A program made the translations under genes and the position numbers. Of a stretch of DNA of 64,000 bases, positions 9,020 to 18,717 are shown piece by piece (position 1 is the stretch's first letter; each line of letters begins with the position of its first letter). Where the stretch lies: contig CANMTP010000002.1 of NCBI GenBank assembly GCA_947500845.1, positions 1 through 64,000 on the forward strand, written 5' to 3'. The notes under the pieces are model-generated. The model saw only the letters and a list, made by a program, of their open reading frames with translations, was not told where the DNA came from and did not search any database. The stretch is from an uncultured Aquimarina sp. GTDB lineage: Bacteria > Bacteroidota > Bacteroidia > Flavobacteriales > Flavobacteriaceae.

Positions 9020-11599
9020 TTGAAACACTTTCTGACAAAAATATTATTTATTACCCTAACCACAATCTTTTTAATTTCGTGTAATGCGGTAAAAAGAGTT
9101 CCTGATGATGAATATCTATTAATCAAAAACGAAATTTTTGTAGATAGCGTCAAAACTAATGATATAAAACTTGAAAATCAATTATACCAGGATCCCAACA
9201 CAAAAATAGCAGGAATCCCTTTAAGATTACATATTTATAACTTAGCTAGTGTAAATAGAGATTCATTATATCGAGATTGGTTAAATCGCAAACCTAATCG
9301 AAAAAAAAGAATGGTTAACTTCTTTTCAAGAAAGCAAATTGATCGATTGGGCACTGGACTATCTAGCATAAACAAATGGATAAAAAATACTGGAGAACCT
9401 CCCGCTATTGTGAACGAATCAAAAATAAGACGTTCAGTAAAAAGATTACAGGCATATTACTGGAACAATGGGTGGTTTAACGTCAAGACCGACTATGAAA
9501 TAGCTAAAAGGAATAAAAAAAAAGCAAAGGTAAATTATTATATTTCTCCAAACGAACCTTATTTCATTGACTCATTAAAAACTAAAATAGAATCTAGTGT
9601 CGCAGATTCTATCTACAACACCAATACCCAAAACACTACTATAATTGCAGGAAAGCAATACAAAACATTGGACATTGAAGCCGAAAGAGAGCGAGTCACT
9701 TCTCTTTTTCGTAATTCGGGACTTTATCATTTTGAGAAAGAGTTTATAAAATTTGATGCAGATACTGTAAATACTAATCATAAAGTAAACCTGAATTTAT
9801 TGATTAAAAATCGTCCTGTAAGCTATGGGGATTCGGTGACAAGGGTACCGTTCAAAATACATAAAATAAGTAGAGTAAACGTTTTTACTGATTATTCTTA
9901 TCAAAACCGAGATAAAAAACCTAAAGACAGTACTTCATATAATGGATATAAAATTTATGGCTATGATGAAATTAAGTATACGCGCAAAGCGATTGCAAAT
10001 TCTATTTTAATAACTCCAGGTGAAATTTTCAAAGAAAGTGATCGAACAATAACCAACAATCAAATTAACAATCTTAGGACTTTCAAATACCCCAATATCA
10101 CCTACGATATAGATCAAAATGATCCTACAGGAAAAAGTCTAATTGCCAATATTAGGCTAACTCCGAAGAAAAAATACAGTTTCAACACACAATTTGACGT
10201 TTCTACCTCTCAAATTCAAGCGTTTGGGATCGGTTTCGGAGGTTCACTATTAATTCGAAACGTATTTGGTGGTGCCGAAATTCTTGAGATCTCGGCACGA
10301 GGTAGCATTGGTTCCTCTAGTGATGCTGTAGACGGAGGAGAAAGATTCTTCAATATTTCTGAAGTGGGAACAGATGTGCGTTTATCGTTCCCGAAAATTG
10401 TTTTCCCGTTAAGGACAAACAAAATTATTCCTAAACGCATGTCACCTACTACAAATTTGATTTTCGGAATAAATGTTCAACAAAATATAGGACTTGATAG
10501 ACAAAATGCAACTGGAATATTCAATTACCAATGGCGACCTAGTAAAACCATTACCAACCAAATAGACATAGTAAATGTCCAATATGTACGAAATCTAAAT
10601 ACGAACAATTACTTTAATATCTATAATACTTCGTATAATGAACTAAATGATATTGCTCAACAAGTTCTGGAACCTACATCTCCATTCTTTGTTCAACCTG
10701 AAAGCGGAACTCCTTCTATAGAGGATGCCGAACTCGCTATTCCAGAAGGGGCTGATGGGTTTATAACCGAGTCACTTGGCTTAAATCCAGATACAGATCT
10801 TACATCTAATCAACTACAGGAAATTCAAAACATCGACGAAAGAAAAACAAGGCTTACCGAAGATAATTTGATCTTTGCTTCAAGCTATACCTTTACAAAA
10901 AACAACAGAGAAAACCTATATGATGAGAATTACTCAAGATTTAGAGCAAAAGTAGAACTTGCCGGCAATGTTCTGAATACCATCTCCAAAATTGCCGGAT
11001 TGAAGGAAAACTCTAGAGATCGCTTTGAAATATTTGGAGTAGAATATTCGCAGTATGCAAAAACAGAGTTAGACTACATCAAGCACTGGGATCTTGGAAG
11101 AAAAAATGTGATTGCCTTCAGATCCTTTGGAGGAATAGCTATCCCTTATGGAAATGCCAATAGTATTCCTTTTGCACGTAGTTTCTTTGGTGGAGGCCCT
11201 AATGATAATAGAGCATGGCTTGCATATGATTTGGGACCTGGCAGTACCAGAAGTAGAAATGAATTTAATGAAGCTAACTTAAAACTTGCATTAAATTTAG
11301 AATACAGATATAATATTCTGGGAGCCTTAAACGGAGCTCTATTTATTGATGCTGGTAACATTTGGAATGTCTTGGATAATGTTGAAGATGAAGATGCAGT
11401 TTTTTCCAAATTAGATGATATCCAACAGATGGCCGTGGGTACAGGTTTAGGGTTTAGATATGATTTTGAATTTTTTGTGATACGATTAGACATTGGCTTT
11501 AAAACTTTTAACCCAGCAAATGATAAAGACCAACGATGGTTTAAGGGATATAAATTTTCTGAAGCCGTATATAACTTTGGAATTAATTATCCTTTTTAG
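9020..11599 (+). CDS. TamL-type BamA/TamA-superfamily outer-membrane lipoprotein
   Basis: This 859-residue protein belongs to the Omp85 superfamily, which inserts or exports outer-membrane proteins. It has a lipoprotein signal (hydrophobic segment ending LISC, cysteine about residue 21), POTRA-like repeats to about residue 380, and a C-terminal 16-strand barrel (about 390-859) ending in an aromatic-rich strand (YNFGINYPF). Lipidated TamA relatives in Bacteroidota are called TamL. The start is TTG: the frame has a TAG stop at 9014-9016 and no ATG or GTG before the signal peptide, so TTG at 9020 is forced. It is followed by a 196-bp gap. Confidence 0.85.
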   Translation: MKHFLTKILFITLTTIFLISCNAVKRVPDDEYLLIKNEIFVDSVKTNDIKLENQLYQDPNTKIAGIPLRLHIYNLASVNRDSLYRDWLNRKPNRKKRMVNFFSRKQIDRLGTGLSSINKWIKNTGEPPAIVNESKIRRSVKRLQAYYWNNGWFNVKTDYEIAKRNKKKAKVNYYISPNEPYFIDSLKTKIESSVADSIYNTNTQNTTIIAGKQYKTLDIEAERERVTSLFRNSGLYHFEKEFIKFDADTVNTNHKVNLNLLIKNRPVSYGDSVTRVPFKIHKISRVNVFTDYSYQNRDKKPKDSTSYNGYKIYGYDEIKYTRKAIANSILITPGEIFKESDRTITNNQINNLRTFKYPNITYDIDQNDPTGKSLIANIRLTPKKKYSFNTQFDVSTSQIQAFGIGFGGSLLIRNVFGGAEILEISARGSIGSSSDAVDGGERFFNISEVGTDVRLSFPKIVFPLRTNKIIPKRMSPTTNLIFGINVQQNIGLDRQNATGIFNYQWRPSKTITNQIDIVNVQYVRNLNTNNYFNIYNTSYNELNDIAQQVLEPTSPFFVQPESGTPSIEDAELAIPEGADGFITESLGLNPDTDLTSNQLQEIQNIDERKTRLTEDNLIFASSYTFTKNNRENLYDENYSRFRAKVELAGNVLNTISKIAGLKENSRDRFEIFGVEYSQYAKTELDYIKHWDLGRKNVIAFRSFGGIAIPYGNANSIPFARSFFGGGPNDNRAWLAYDLGPGSTRSRNEFNEANLKLALNLEYRYNILGALNGALFIDAGNIWNVLDNVEDEDAVFSKLDDIQQMAVGTGLGFRYDFEFFVIRLDIGFKTFNPANDKDQRWFKGYKFSEAVYNFGINYPF

Positions 11600-11742
11600 A
11601 AAATCTTTCGTCCTTATTTCATATATTGTATAGTACCCATTCAACTCTACACATTTATAATAAATCTTCTCTTATAAATAAGGCAGTTTTCCATAATTAT
11701 TCATTCGTGATTTTAAGTCTGCAAAGATTATTTTATTCGTGT

Positions 11743-11770
11743 TTGTTTCTATATAATTTTACTATTTTTG
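11743..11770 (+). promoter_or_regulatory. Bacteroidota promoter for fbaA
   Basis: TTG (11743-11745), a 17-base spacer and TATTTTTG (11763-11770) fit the flavobacterial promoter consensus. The predicted start point near 11777 lies about 20 bases before the fbaA ATG. Confidence 0.65.
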
Positions 11771-11795
11771 TATGCTTATAAACCAAAACTAAATT

Positions 11796-12863
11796 ATGAG
11801 TCACAACATCAAACCAGGAGTTGCCACGGGGGACGAAGTACAAGAAATTTTTAAGTATGCAAAAGAAAAGGCTTTTGCATTGCCCGCAGTAAATGTAATT
11901 GGTTCTAACTCTATAAATGGAGTTTTAGAAACTGCTGCAGAATTAAATTCCCCTGTAATTATACAATTCTCTAATGGGGGGGCACAATTCAATGCCGGAA
12001 AAGGACTTTCTAATGAGGGTCAGAAAGCTGCTATTGCAGGAGCAGTTGCAGGTGCAAAACACGTGCATCTATTAGCTGAAGCTTATGGCGTGCCCGTAAT
12101 TTTGCATACTGACCACTGTGCAAAAAAACTACTCCCCTGGATTGACGGATTATTAGATACCGGTGAACAATTTTACAAAGAGACCGGAAAACCTTTATAT
12201 AGCTCTCACATGATAGACCTTTCTGAAGAGCCTATCGAAGAAAACATAGAGATCTGTAAGCAATACCTCGCTCGTATGAGTAAAATGGGAATGACATTAG
12301 AAATTGAACTAGGAATCACCGGCGGCGAAGAAGATGGTGTTGATAATAGCGATGTAGATGATTCTAAATTATATACACAGCCCGAGGAAGTTGCCTATGC
12401 CTATGAAGAGCTAAGTAAAGTAAGTGACAAATTCACTGTTGCAGCGGCTTTTGGTAATGTTCATGGGGTTTACAAACCCGGTAACGTAAAGCTCACTCCT
12501 AAAATTCTTAAGAATTCACAAGAGTTTATCTCTAAAAAATATGGAGTTGGCCATAACCACATCGATTTCGTATTTCATGGAGGTAGCGGTTCTTCATTAG
12601 AAGAAATAAGAGAAGCGATAGGATATGGTGTAATCAAAATGAATATCGATACTGATCTTCAATTTGCTTTTAACGAAGGTATTAGAGACTATATGATCAA
12701 TAATATCGAATATCTGAAAACGCAAATAGGTAACCCTGAAGGTGCTGAAGAACCTAATAAGAAATATTATGATCCAAGAAAATGGCTTAGAGAGGGTGAA
12801 ATCACTTTTAAAAACCGTCTTAAAAAGGCATTCGAGGATTTAAATAATGTAAATACATTATAG
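11796..12863 (+). CDS. fbaA: class II fructose-bisphosphate aldolase
   Basis: This enzyme reversibly cleaves fructose 1,6-bisphosphate to glyceraldehyde 3-phosphate and dihydroxyacetone phosphate in glycolysis and gluconeogenesis. The 355-residue protein keeps the zinc and catalytic residues: D106 and H107 in HTDHC, E171, H223 in NVHGVY and H261 in HGGSGS, each three less than in the E. coli enzyme. The NMD-like segment KMNIDTDLQ lies near 284-292. It is a long-type (class IIA) enzyme. It has its own promoter and a terminator after the stop. Confidence 0.96.
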   Translation: MSHNIKPGVATGDEVQEIFKYAKEKAFALPAVNVIGSNSINGVLETAAELNSPVIIQFSNGGAQFNAGKGLSNEGQKAAIAGAVAGAKHVHLLAEAYGVPVILHTDHCAKKLLPWIDGLLDTGEQFYKETGKPLYSSHMIDLSEEPIEENIEICKQYLARMSKMGMTLEIELGITGGEEDGVDNSDVDDSKLYTQPEEVAYAYEELSKVSDKFTVAAAFGNVHGVYKPGNVKLTPKILKNSQEFISKKYGVGHNHIDFVFHGGSGSSLEEIREAIGYGVIKMNIDTDLQFAFNEGIRDYMINNIEYLKTQIGNPEGAEEPNKKYYDPRKWLREGEITFKNRLKKAFEDLNNVNTL

Positions 12864-12876
12864 AACAAGAAAAACC

Positions 12877-12912
12877 AAGCTGAAACTACACCCTAGGAGT
12901 TTCAGCTTTTTT
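12877..12912 (+). terminator. Rho-independent terminator after fbaA
   Basis: An 11-bp perfect stem (AAGCTGAAACT at 12877-12887, AGTTTCAGCTT at 12898-12908) with a 10-base loop is followed by T residues. It lies just before accD, so accD is at least partly separately expressed. Confidence 0.85.
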
Positions 12913-12925
12913 AATACACTAATTT

Positions 12926-13783
12926 ATGGCTTGGTTTAAGAGAACACAAAAAGGTATACAAACGGCTACCGAAGATAAAAAAGATGTCCCGAAAGGACTA
13001 TGGTATAAGTCTCCAACAGGAAAAATTGTAGATGCAGAACAATTAGAAAAAAACTTCTATGTCAGTCCTGAAGATGGATACCACGTAAGGATTGGCAGTA
13101 AAGAATATTTTGAGATTTTATTTGACGAAAATAAATTTAAGGAACTGGATAAAAATCTTTCCTCAAAAGACCCTCTTAAATTCGAAGACAAAAAGAAATA
13201 TGTAGATCGTCTTAAAGAAGCAGAAGAAAAAACAAACCTAAAAGATGCAGTTAGAACAGCCGTAGGAAAATCTAATGGAAATGATCTCGTAATTGCCTGT
13301 ATGGATTTTGCATTCATAGGTGGATCCATGGGTAGTGTTGTAGGTGAAAAGATCGCACGTGCTGCTGACTATTCTCTAGAACATAAAATACCTTTTATGA
13401 TTATTTCCAAATCTGGTGGAGCGCGCATGATGGAAGCTGCTTTGTCACTGATGCAGTTAGCCAAAACCTCAGCGAAATTAGCTCAATTGGCAGATGCAAA
13501 AATTCCGTATATTTCATTATGTACTGATCCTACAACAGGAGGCACAACTGCCTCATTCGCAATGCTAGGAGATATTAATATTGCAGAACCAGGAGCTTTG
13601 ATTGGTTTTGCTGGCCCTCGTGTCGTAAGAGATACTACCGGAAAAGAATTGCCCGAAGGCTTTCAGACCTCAGAATTTTTACTAGAGCATGGATTCCTAG
13701 ATTTCATTACACCAAGGCAAGAATTAAAACAGAAAATAAATTTATATCTTGATTTAATTTTAAATCGACCTCTGCCTAACTAA
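12926..13783 (+). CDS. accD: acetyl-CoA carboxylase carboxyltransferase subunit beta, zinc-ribbon cysteines lost
   Basis: AccD with AccA transfers CO2 from carboxybiotin to acetyl-CoA, giving malonyl-CoA for fatty acid synthesis. The 285-residue protein has the crotonase-like core with KSGGARM (about 165-171), the TGGTTASFA loop and GFAGPRV. The N-terminal zinc ribbon normally carries four cysteines in two CxxC pairs. Here the aligned segment reads WYKSPTGK (26-33) and VSPEDGYH (46-53), so Ser, Asp and a gap replace the ligands. The rest of the ribbon fold is recognisable. The gene lies between two strong terminators. Confidence 0.94.
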   Translation: MAWFKRTQKGIQTATEDKKDVPKGLWYKSPTGKIVDAEQLEKNFYVSPEDGYHVRIGSKEYFEILFDENKFKELDKNLSSKDPLKFEDKKKYVDRLKEAEEKTNLKDAVRTAVGKSNGNDLVIACMDFAFIGGSMGSVVGEKIARAADYSLEHKIPFMIISKSGGARMMEAALSLMQLAKTSAKLAQLADAKIPYISLCTDPTTGGTTASFAMLGDINIAEPGALIGFAGPRVVRDTTGKELPEGFQTSEFLLEHGFLDFITPRQELKQKINLYLDLILNRPLPN

Positions 13784-13804
13784 ATTAAAGAGCAAGAATA
13801 TAGA

Positions 13805-13842
13805 AAAGGCTGTCTGGAAAATGTATTCCAGACAGCCTTTTT
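13805..13842. terminator. bidirectional terminator between accD and a lipoprotein gene
   Basis: A perfect 15-bp stem (13805-13819 with 13826-13840) around a 6-base loop has T-runs on both strands. It serves accD on plus and the convergent lipoprotein gene on minus. Confidence 0.92.
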
Positions 13843-13864
13843 CAACTCACTAACCAGAAAAAAT

Positions 13865-14692
13865 CTACAATAAGATTTCCCGTTCTTCTCCGTCTGCATT
13901 GGTGAACGTGGCTTTATTATCACACTCACCATTGCCATAATTCAGGGTCCCCCTATAATTAGTTCTTACAAGATCCACTACTCCACCGACCAAAAATCTA
14001 CAGCTAGCTTCTCTACGTAAGGCAGTCGTAATCGTAGTGCTATGTGTATTGCCATTAGCAAAATTAGTCTCCCAAGCCCCAGTGATTAAAAACACATTGT
14101 CTCCCCAATTACCATTAAATGATCCTTCTACCCATTCTCTGGTCTTTGAACCTGTTCTTGAAGCTTGCGTACCATCTACAAATGTTACAGCCAAATTAAG
14201 ATTCATACTATATTGTGGATTTCCATTATCATTAGCTCTTTGTCGCGTTACCGTTCTGGAGCCTTCGAATTGGATATCATCAACAAAAAAATCTTCAAGA
14301 TCATAATTAATGGTAAGGATCATGGCGTCAACATCTACCGCATACGACATATTTATTTTTCCTTTTACAATATGTCCGTTGCGTAACTCACATCCTTCAG
14401 AACCAAAATTTACTATTACCTCTTTTGAAGTATCTGTAATTTCTGTGATAATTGTTGCACAGTCAGGCAGAAAACGGTGAATAGGCCCTTTTTGGAGACT
14501 TTCCTCCTCTTCATACACTTGTAAAAATGTATCACTTATTACTTCGGTTGCATTGTCTACTTTTGCAGTGAGTCTTGCTTCTTCCTGGTTAAAAGATTGG
14601 ATTATTTCATCATTAGAATCTTCTTTGTCACAAGAAAACAAAATCACAGATAAAAATGCTGTAAAACCAAACTTTAAAATGTTGTTTTTCAT
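13865..14692 (-). CDS. hypothetical secreted lipoprotein
   Basis: This 275-residue protein starts with a lipoprotein signal peptide whose lipobox ends LFSC (cysteine about residue 21). It is followed by an acidic DKEDSNDE stretch, the type of sequence that directs lipoproteins to the cell surface in flavobacteria. The rest is soluble and rich in beta-type sequence, with a few cysteines that could form disulfides. I do not recognise a family. It is monocistronic, with rpsO divergent upstream. Confidence 0.75.
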   Translation of the reverse strand: MKNNILKFGFTAFLSVILFSCDKEDSNDEIIQSFNQEEARLTAKVDNATEVISDTFLQVYEEEESLQKGPIHRFLPDCATIITEITDTSKEVIVNFGSEGCELRNGHIVKGKINMSYAVDVDAMILTINYDLEDFFVDDIQFEGSRTVTRQRANDNGNPQYSMNLNLAVTFVDGTQASRTGSKTREWVEGSFNGNWGDNVFLITGAWETNFANGNTHSTTITTALRREASCRFLVGGVVDLVRTNYRGTLNYGNGECDNKATFTNADGEEREILL

Positions 14693-14796
14693 AATATCTA
14701 ATTTTAACGTTACCTTACTATGACTATATATTTCCTGAAACGTTTAATTTGAATATGTTTTTTTTGCATAAAATATTTTTCTAATTCAAAAAAGAC

Positions 14797-14804
14797 TATA
14801 TTTG
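14797..14804 (+). promoter_or_regulatory. Bacteroidota -7 element (TATATTTG) for rpsO
   Basis: TATATTTG matches TAnnTTTG and lies 54 bases before the rpsO start. No well-spaced TTG is present upstream. The predicted leader (about 14811-14858) begins with a weak hairpin (GATAGC...GCGTTATC), a possible site for S15 autoregulation, which is common in bacteria but unproven here. Confidence 0.5.
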
Positions 14805-14858
14805 CACGCTGATAGCAAAGCGTTATCGATACATAAAAATCATTTAAATAATATTGGA

Positions 14859-15128
14859 ATGTATTTAACAAAAGAGATTAAAGAAGAAATCTTCGCAAAA
14901 CACGGTAAAGGAAAAAATGATAGCGGTTCTGCAGAAGGTCAAATTGCATTATTCACTCACAGAATTACACATCTTACAGAACACTTAAAAAATAATCGTA
15001 AAGATTTTAATACAGAGCGTTCTTTGGTAAAGCTGGTAGGTAAGCGTAGGGATTTATTGGATTACCTAAAGAAAAAAGATATCATGAGATATCGTGCAAT
15101 TGTGAAAGAATTAGGATTAAGAAAATAA
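14859..15128 (+). CDS. rpsO: 30S ribosomal protein S15
   Basis: S15 binds the central domain of 16S rRNA. The product from the ATG at 14859 is 89 residues, exactly the family length. It carries the conserved GSAEGQIALFTHRI and HLKNNRKD segments and KRRDLLDYLK near the C-terminus. A longer frame from a TTG at 14802 overlaps the promoter element and is rejected. pnp follows, as in many bacteria, but a terminator and a 222-bp gap lie between them. Confidence 0.97.
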   Translation: MYLTKEIKEEIFAKHGKGKNDSGSAEGQIALFTHRITHLTEHLKNNRKDFNTERSLVKLVGKRRDLLDYLKKKDIMRYRAIVKELGLRK

Positions 15129-15130
15129 TA

Positions 15131-15157
15131 AAAGAGGGGCTTTGTGCCTCTTTTTTT
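15131..15157 (+). terminator. terminator/attenuator between rpsO and pnp
   Basis: AAAGAGG (15131-15137) pairs with CCTCTTT (15147-15153), followed by more T. The stem is only 7 bp, so some read-through into pnp is plausible. Confidence 0.75.
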
Positions 15158-15180
15158 AATTATAACTATTTTTAAAAAAA

Positions 15181-15350
15181 GCATTTGTACAAAAAATGCA
15201 GATGTACGCCTTAGTTTTTCATTGGTCGAGCAATTACTACAACAACACAACCTTGTCCGTCCGAGTTAGACGGAAAACCAATGTTTAATTAAATCTATCA
15301 TTCTCTGTTATTGAGATAGGTGAATTGATGGATATGAATCAAAAAAAATT
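15181..15350 (+). promoter_or_regulatory. structured leader of pnp with a short upstream ORF
   Basis: Three pairings are visible: GCATTT/AAATGC (15181-15186 with 15194-15199), CATTGGT/ACCAATG (15220-15226 with 15277-15283), and TCCGTC/GACGGA (15256-15261 with 15269-15274) nested inside the second. An eight-codon ORF (15328-15354, peptide MDMNQKKL) ends in a TGA that overlaps the pnp ATG as ATGA. pnp is autoregulated through its leader in E. coli; similar control here is inference. Confidence 0.4.
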
Positions 15351-17537
15351 ATGATTCCAAAAGTTTATAGAGAGGTCATTGACCTTGGTGACGGTAGAGA
15401 GATTTCTATTGAAACCGGAAAATTAGCAAAGCAAGCACATGGTTCTGTTGTTGTGCAATCAGGCAAGTGTATGTTATTATGTACAGTTGTTTCAAATTAT
15501 AAACAGAGTGATGTAGATTTTCTACCCTTAACGGTAGATTATAGAGAAAAATTTGCTGCATCAGGTCGTTACCCTGGAGGTTTTTTCAAAAGAGAAGCTA
15601 GACCAAGTGATGGTGAAGTATTAACAATGCGTTTGGTAGACCGAGTATTACGTCCACTTTTTCCAAAAGATTATCATGCAGAAACACAGGTGATGATCCA
15701 ACTAATGTCTCATGATGAAAACGTAATGCCAGACGCCATGGCTGGATTGGCAGCATCAGCAGCGATACAGTTATCAGACTTTCCCTTTGAATGTGCAATT
15801 TCAGAAGTTCGCGTTGGAAGAATCAATGGAGAGTTTATCGTAAATCCAACAAGAGCACAGTTAGATGAATCTGATATCGATATGGTAATTGGGGCATCTG
15901 CAGATTCTGTGATGATGGTTGAAGGTGAAATGAACGAGATTTCTGAAGAAGAAATGGTAGAAGCTATTAAATTTGCTCATGAAGCCATTAAAGTACAATG
16001 TGCTGCTCAATTGAGATTGGCGGAAGCATTCGGCAAAAAGGAAGTTCGTGAATACGATCCAGAGCGTGAAGACGAAGAATTGGCTAAGAAAATTCATGAT
16101 ATGGCATATGACAAAGTATACGCCGTTGCAAAAGCAGGATCTGCAAAACATGAAAGAAGTACAGCTTTTTCTGAAATAAAAGAAGAAATAAAAGCTACTT
16201 TCTCTGAAGAAGAATTAGAAGACTTTGGAGATTTGATCTCTAAATATTATTACAAAGCCGAAAAAGCAGCAGTACGTGATTTGACCTTAAATGAAGGACT
16301 TCGTCTTGACGGTCGCAAAACTACCGAGATACGACCAATCTGGTGTGAAGTTGATTATTTACCATCTACACATGGGTCTTCTATTTTTACAAGAGGAGAA
16401 ACGCAAGCTTTGGCCACAGTCACTTTAGGAACATCAAGAGAAGCAAATCAAATAGATATGCCTTCATATGAAGGTGAAGAAACTTTCTATCTGCATTATA
16501 ACTTCCCTCCTTTCTCAACTGGTGAAGCCAGACCTATCAGGGGTACATCTCGTAGAGAAGTAGGACATGGTAATTTGGCACAACGTGCTTTAAAAGGGAT
16601 GATTCCTGAAGATTGCCCATATACGGTTCGTGTTGTATCAGAAGTACTAGAATCAAATGGTTCTTCTTCTATGGCAACCGTATGTTCTGGTACCATGGCA
16701 CTAATGGATGCAGGTGTGCAATTGAAAAAACCAGTTTCTGGTATTGCTATGGGATTGATTTCTGATAGTGAAACAGGAAAGTATGCAGTTTTATCTGATA
16801 TTTTAGGTGATGAAGATCATTTAGGGGATATGGACTTTAAAGTTACTGGTACTGCAGATGGTATTACAGCTTGCCAGATGGATATTAAGGTAAAAGGACT
16901 TTCATATGAAATTTTGGTTAATGCATTAAAACAAGCTGCAGATGGCCGTTTGCATATCCTTGGCAAATTGACAGAAACTATAGCTACTCCAAATGCTGAT
17001 GTAAAAGCACACGCACCTAAAATGGTTACCAAAACGATTCCTGGAGAATATATTGGAGCACTAATCGGCCCTGGTGGAAAAGTAATTCAAGAATTACAGA
17101 AAGAAACAGGAACTACTATTGTAATTAATGAAGATCCGGTTACTGAAGAAGGTAACGTAGAAATTTTGGGTACAAGCCAGGAAGGAATTGATAAAGTGCT
17201 AGCCAAAATCGATTCTATCACTTTTAAACCTCAAGTTGGGAGTGTTTACGAAGTAAAAGTGATTAAGATACTTGATTTTGGAGCTGTAGTAGAGTATGTT
17301 GAAGCTCCAGGTAATGAGGTTTTACTACATATTTCTGAGCTAGCTTGGGAGCGCACCAATAATGTAACCGATGTCGTAAATATCGGTGATGTGATGGACG
17401 TAAAATACTTTGGTATTGATTCCAGAACGCGTAAAGAAAAAGTTTCTAGAAAAGCATTATTGCCAAGACCTCCAAAAGCGGAAGGAGACAAACCAAGAGG
17501 TGATAGAAAACCTAGAAATGAGAAAAATGAAAATTAA
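15351..17537 (+). CDS. pnp: polyribonucleotide nucleotidyltransferase (PNPase)
   Basis: PNPase degrades RNA 3' to 5' by phosphorolysis. The 728-residue protein has two RNase PH-like domains (about 1-225 and 310-545) joined by an alpha-helical linker, a KH domain with the GPGGK loop (about 573-577) and an S1 domain (about 625-692). The [14 protein letters not shown] motif in domain one and the [13 protein letters not shown] segment in domain two are intact. The tail is basic ([11 protein letters not shown]), probably for RNA binding. The start overlaps an upstream mini-ORF. Confidence 0.96.
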   Translation: MIPKVYREVIDLGDGREISIETGKLAKQAHGSVVVQSGKCMLLCTVVSNYKQSDVDFLPLTVDYREKFAASGRYPGGFFKREARPSDGEVLTMRLVDRVLRPLFPKDYHAETQVMIQLMSHDENVMPDAMAGLAASAAIQLSDFPFECAISEVRVGRINGEFIVNPTRAQLDESDIDMVIGASADSVMMVEGEMNEISEEEMVEAIKFAHEAIKVQCAAQLRLAEAFGKKEVREYDPEREDEELAKKIHDMAYDKVYAVAKAGSAKHERSTAFSEIKEEIKATFSEEELEDFGDLISKYYYKAEKAAVRDLTLNEGLRLDGRKTTEIRPIWCEVDYLPSTHGSSIFTRGETQALATVTLGTSREANQIDMPSYEGEETFYLHYNFPPFSTGEARPIRGTSRREVGHGNLAQRALKGMIPEDCPYTVRVVSEVLESNGSSSMATVCSGTMALMDAGVQLKKPVSGIAMGLISDSETGKYAVLSDILGDEDHLGDMDFKVTGTADGITACQMDIKVKGLSYEILVNALKQAADGRLHILGKLTETIATPNADVKAHAPKMVTKTIPGEYIGALIGPGGKVIQELQKETGTTIVINEDPVTEEGNVEILGTSQEGIDKVLAKIDSITFKPQVGSVYEVKVIKILDFGAVVEYVEAPGNEVLLHISELAWERTNNVTDVVNIGDVMDVKYFGIDSRTRKEKVSRKALLPRPPKAEGDKPRGDRKPRNEKNEN

Positions 17538-17559
17538 TTTTTTTTTCAACATTATAAAC

Positions 17560-17591
17560 AAAGAGCCTTCAAAGTTTTGAAGGCTCTTTTT
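17560..17591 (+). terminator. Rho-independent terminator after pnp
   Basis: A near-perfect palindrome (AAAGAGCCTTCAAA at 17560-17573, TTTGAAGGCTCTTT at 17576-17589) forms a stem of at least 12 bp followed by T residues. Confidence 0.92.
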
Positions 17592-17714
17592 GTTTATAGA
17601 TATATTATCAAAAAATATCATCTCGTATTTGGACGCAACCTTTTTAAAGTCTTCAGTCTATTGGGTATAACTTTCATTTATTAAACAAAAGAATTGTTAA
17701 CCCAACAAAAAATT

Positions 17715-18650
17715 ATGAAAAAAATAATTCCCATTATTATTTTAGGAGTACTTGCGACAGCTTGTTCAAGTGATGACAATATTAACAAACCCGAAGAACA
17801 ATCTGTAGCCGTGAAAAATTTCATTTTCAAAACTTTTGATTTAAGTACTATACCTATTTCAGTAATTGATTCTATCAATTTTTCTGTAGATAATAATAGA
17901 ATTTCCAGTTATTCAGGAATCAGTTTAAAAACTAATACTGCGAGTAGTGGTATCTACAGCTATTCGAACAATAAGATAGTAGAAATATCAGATTTTAGAC
18001 AAGGAGAATTAATTCGAAGACGAAATTACTCGTATGATAATCAAGGTAATTTAATTGAGTACATTCAAAAAACCATCAATTCATTTTCAAATCAAGATAC
18101 ATATAATAAACAAACTTTTGTTTATGCTCGAGATACCATTTTCGGGAGATGGGTTAGAGGCATGGATGGAATAAATTTTGATACAGCCATAGCTGATTTT
18201 AAAATTGTATTAGATGACGATATGAATCGATTATACTTTGAAAGATTTGACTATTTAAATAATCAAACGGACATCGTACTAAACACATATGATAATAATT
18301 CTAATGCAGTAAAACAAGAGATATTTAATAACGGGAGAGAAACACTAACCTTCGAAATGACATACGACAATTCGAAAAACACTTTATATATGATTAACGC
18401 AAAAACATTTAGCAAAAAAACCTTAATGTTATTATATCATACCCAAAGTAGTGCTATCAATAATTTTAATCCAAGAATAATTTCCCCAAACACTTTGATA
18501 ACCTTTAATGCAAATTTTAGTGACGAATTTACATATGAAATATCCAACATAGTAAACGATAACACTTTCTCTGAGGTTAATGAGTTTAAAACGCTACTGA
18601 ATAATGAAATATTTACTTTTTTTTCATATCAATATATTTTTGATGAATAA
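17715..18650 (+). CDS. hypothetical lipoprotein with CSSDD surface signal
   Basis: The start is taken as the ATG at 17715, because it gives a clean lipoprotein signal (MKKII..., lipobox LATAC). The frame continues upstream only to a TTG at 17694. After the lipid cysteine comes SSDDN, a typical flavobacterial surface-export signature. The 311-residue mature region contains one stretch resembling a YD/RHS repeat (YSYDNQGNLIEY) and otherwise beta-rich sequence. I assign no function. A sigma-factor gene follows 67 bp downstream. Confidence 0.7.
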   Translation: MKKIIPIIILGVLATACSSDDNINKPEEQSVAVKNFIFKTFDLSTIPISVIDSINFSVDNNRISSYSGISLKTNTASSGIYSYSNNKIVEISDFRQGELIRRRNYSYDNQGNLIEYIQKTINSFSNQDTYNKQTFVYARDTIFGRWVRGMDGINFDTAIADFKIVLDDDMNRLYFERFDYLNNQTDIVLNTYDNNSNAVKQEIFNNGRETLTFEMTYDNSKNTLYMINAKTFSKKTLMLLYHTQSSAINNFNPRIISPNTLITFNANFSDEFTYEISNIVNDNTFSEVNEFKTLLNNEIFTFFSYQYIFDE

Positions 18651-18717
18651 TTGCTTATTTAAGAGATATAAAACAAAAGATTAAACTAATAAAGAAATCG
18701 AAAACATCTCTATATAA

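Noticed and set aside
14802..14858. 19-residue N-terminal extension of S15 from a TTG
   Set aside because: The TTG is part of the TATATTTG promoter element; the ATG at 14859 gives the exact 89-residue family length.
17715..18650. RHS/YD-repeat protein call for the lipoprotein at 17715
   Set aside because: Only one YD-like stretch is present, too little to place it in the RHS family.
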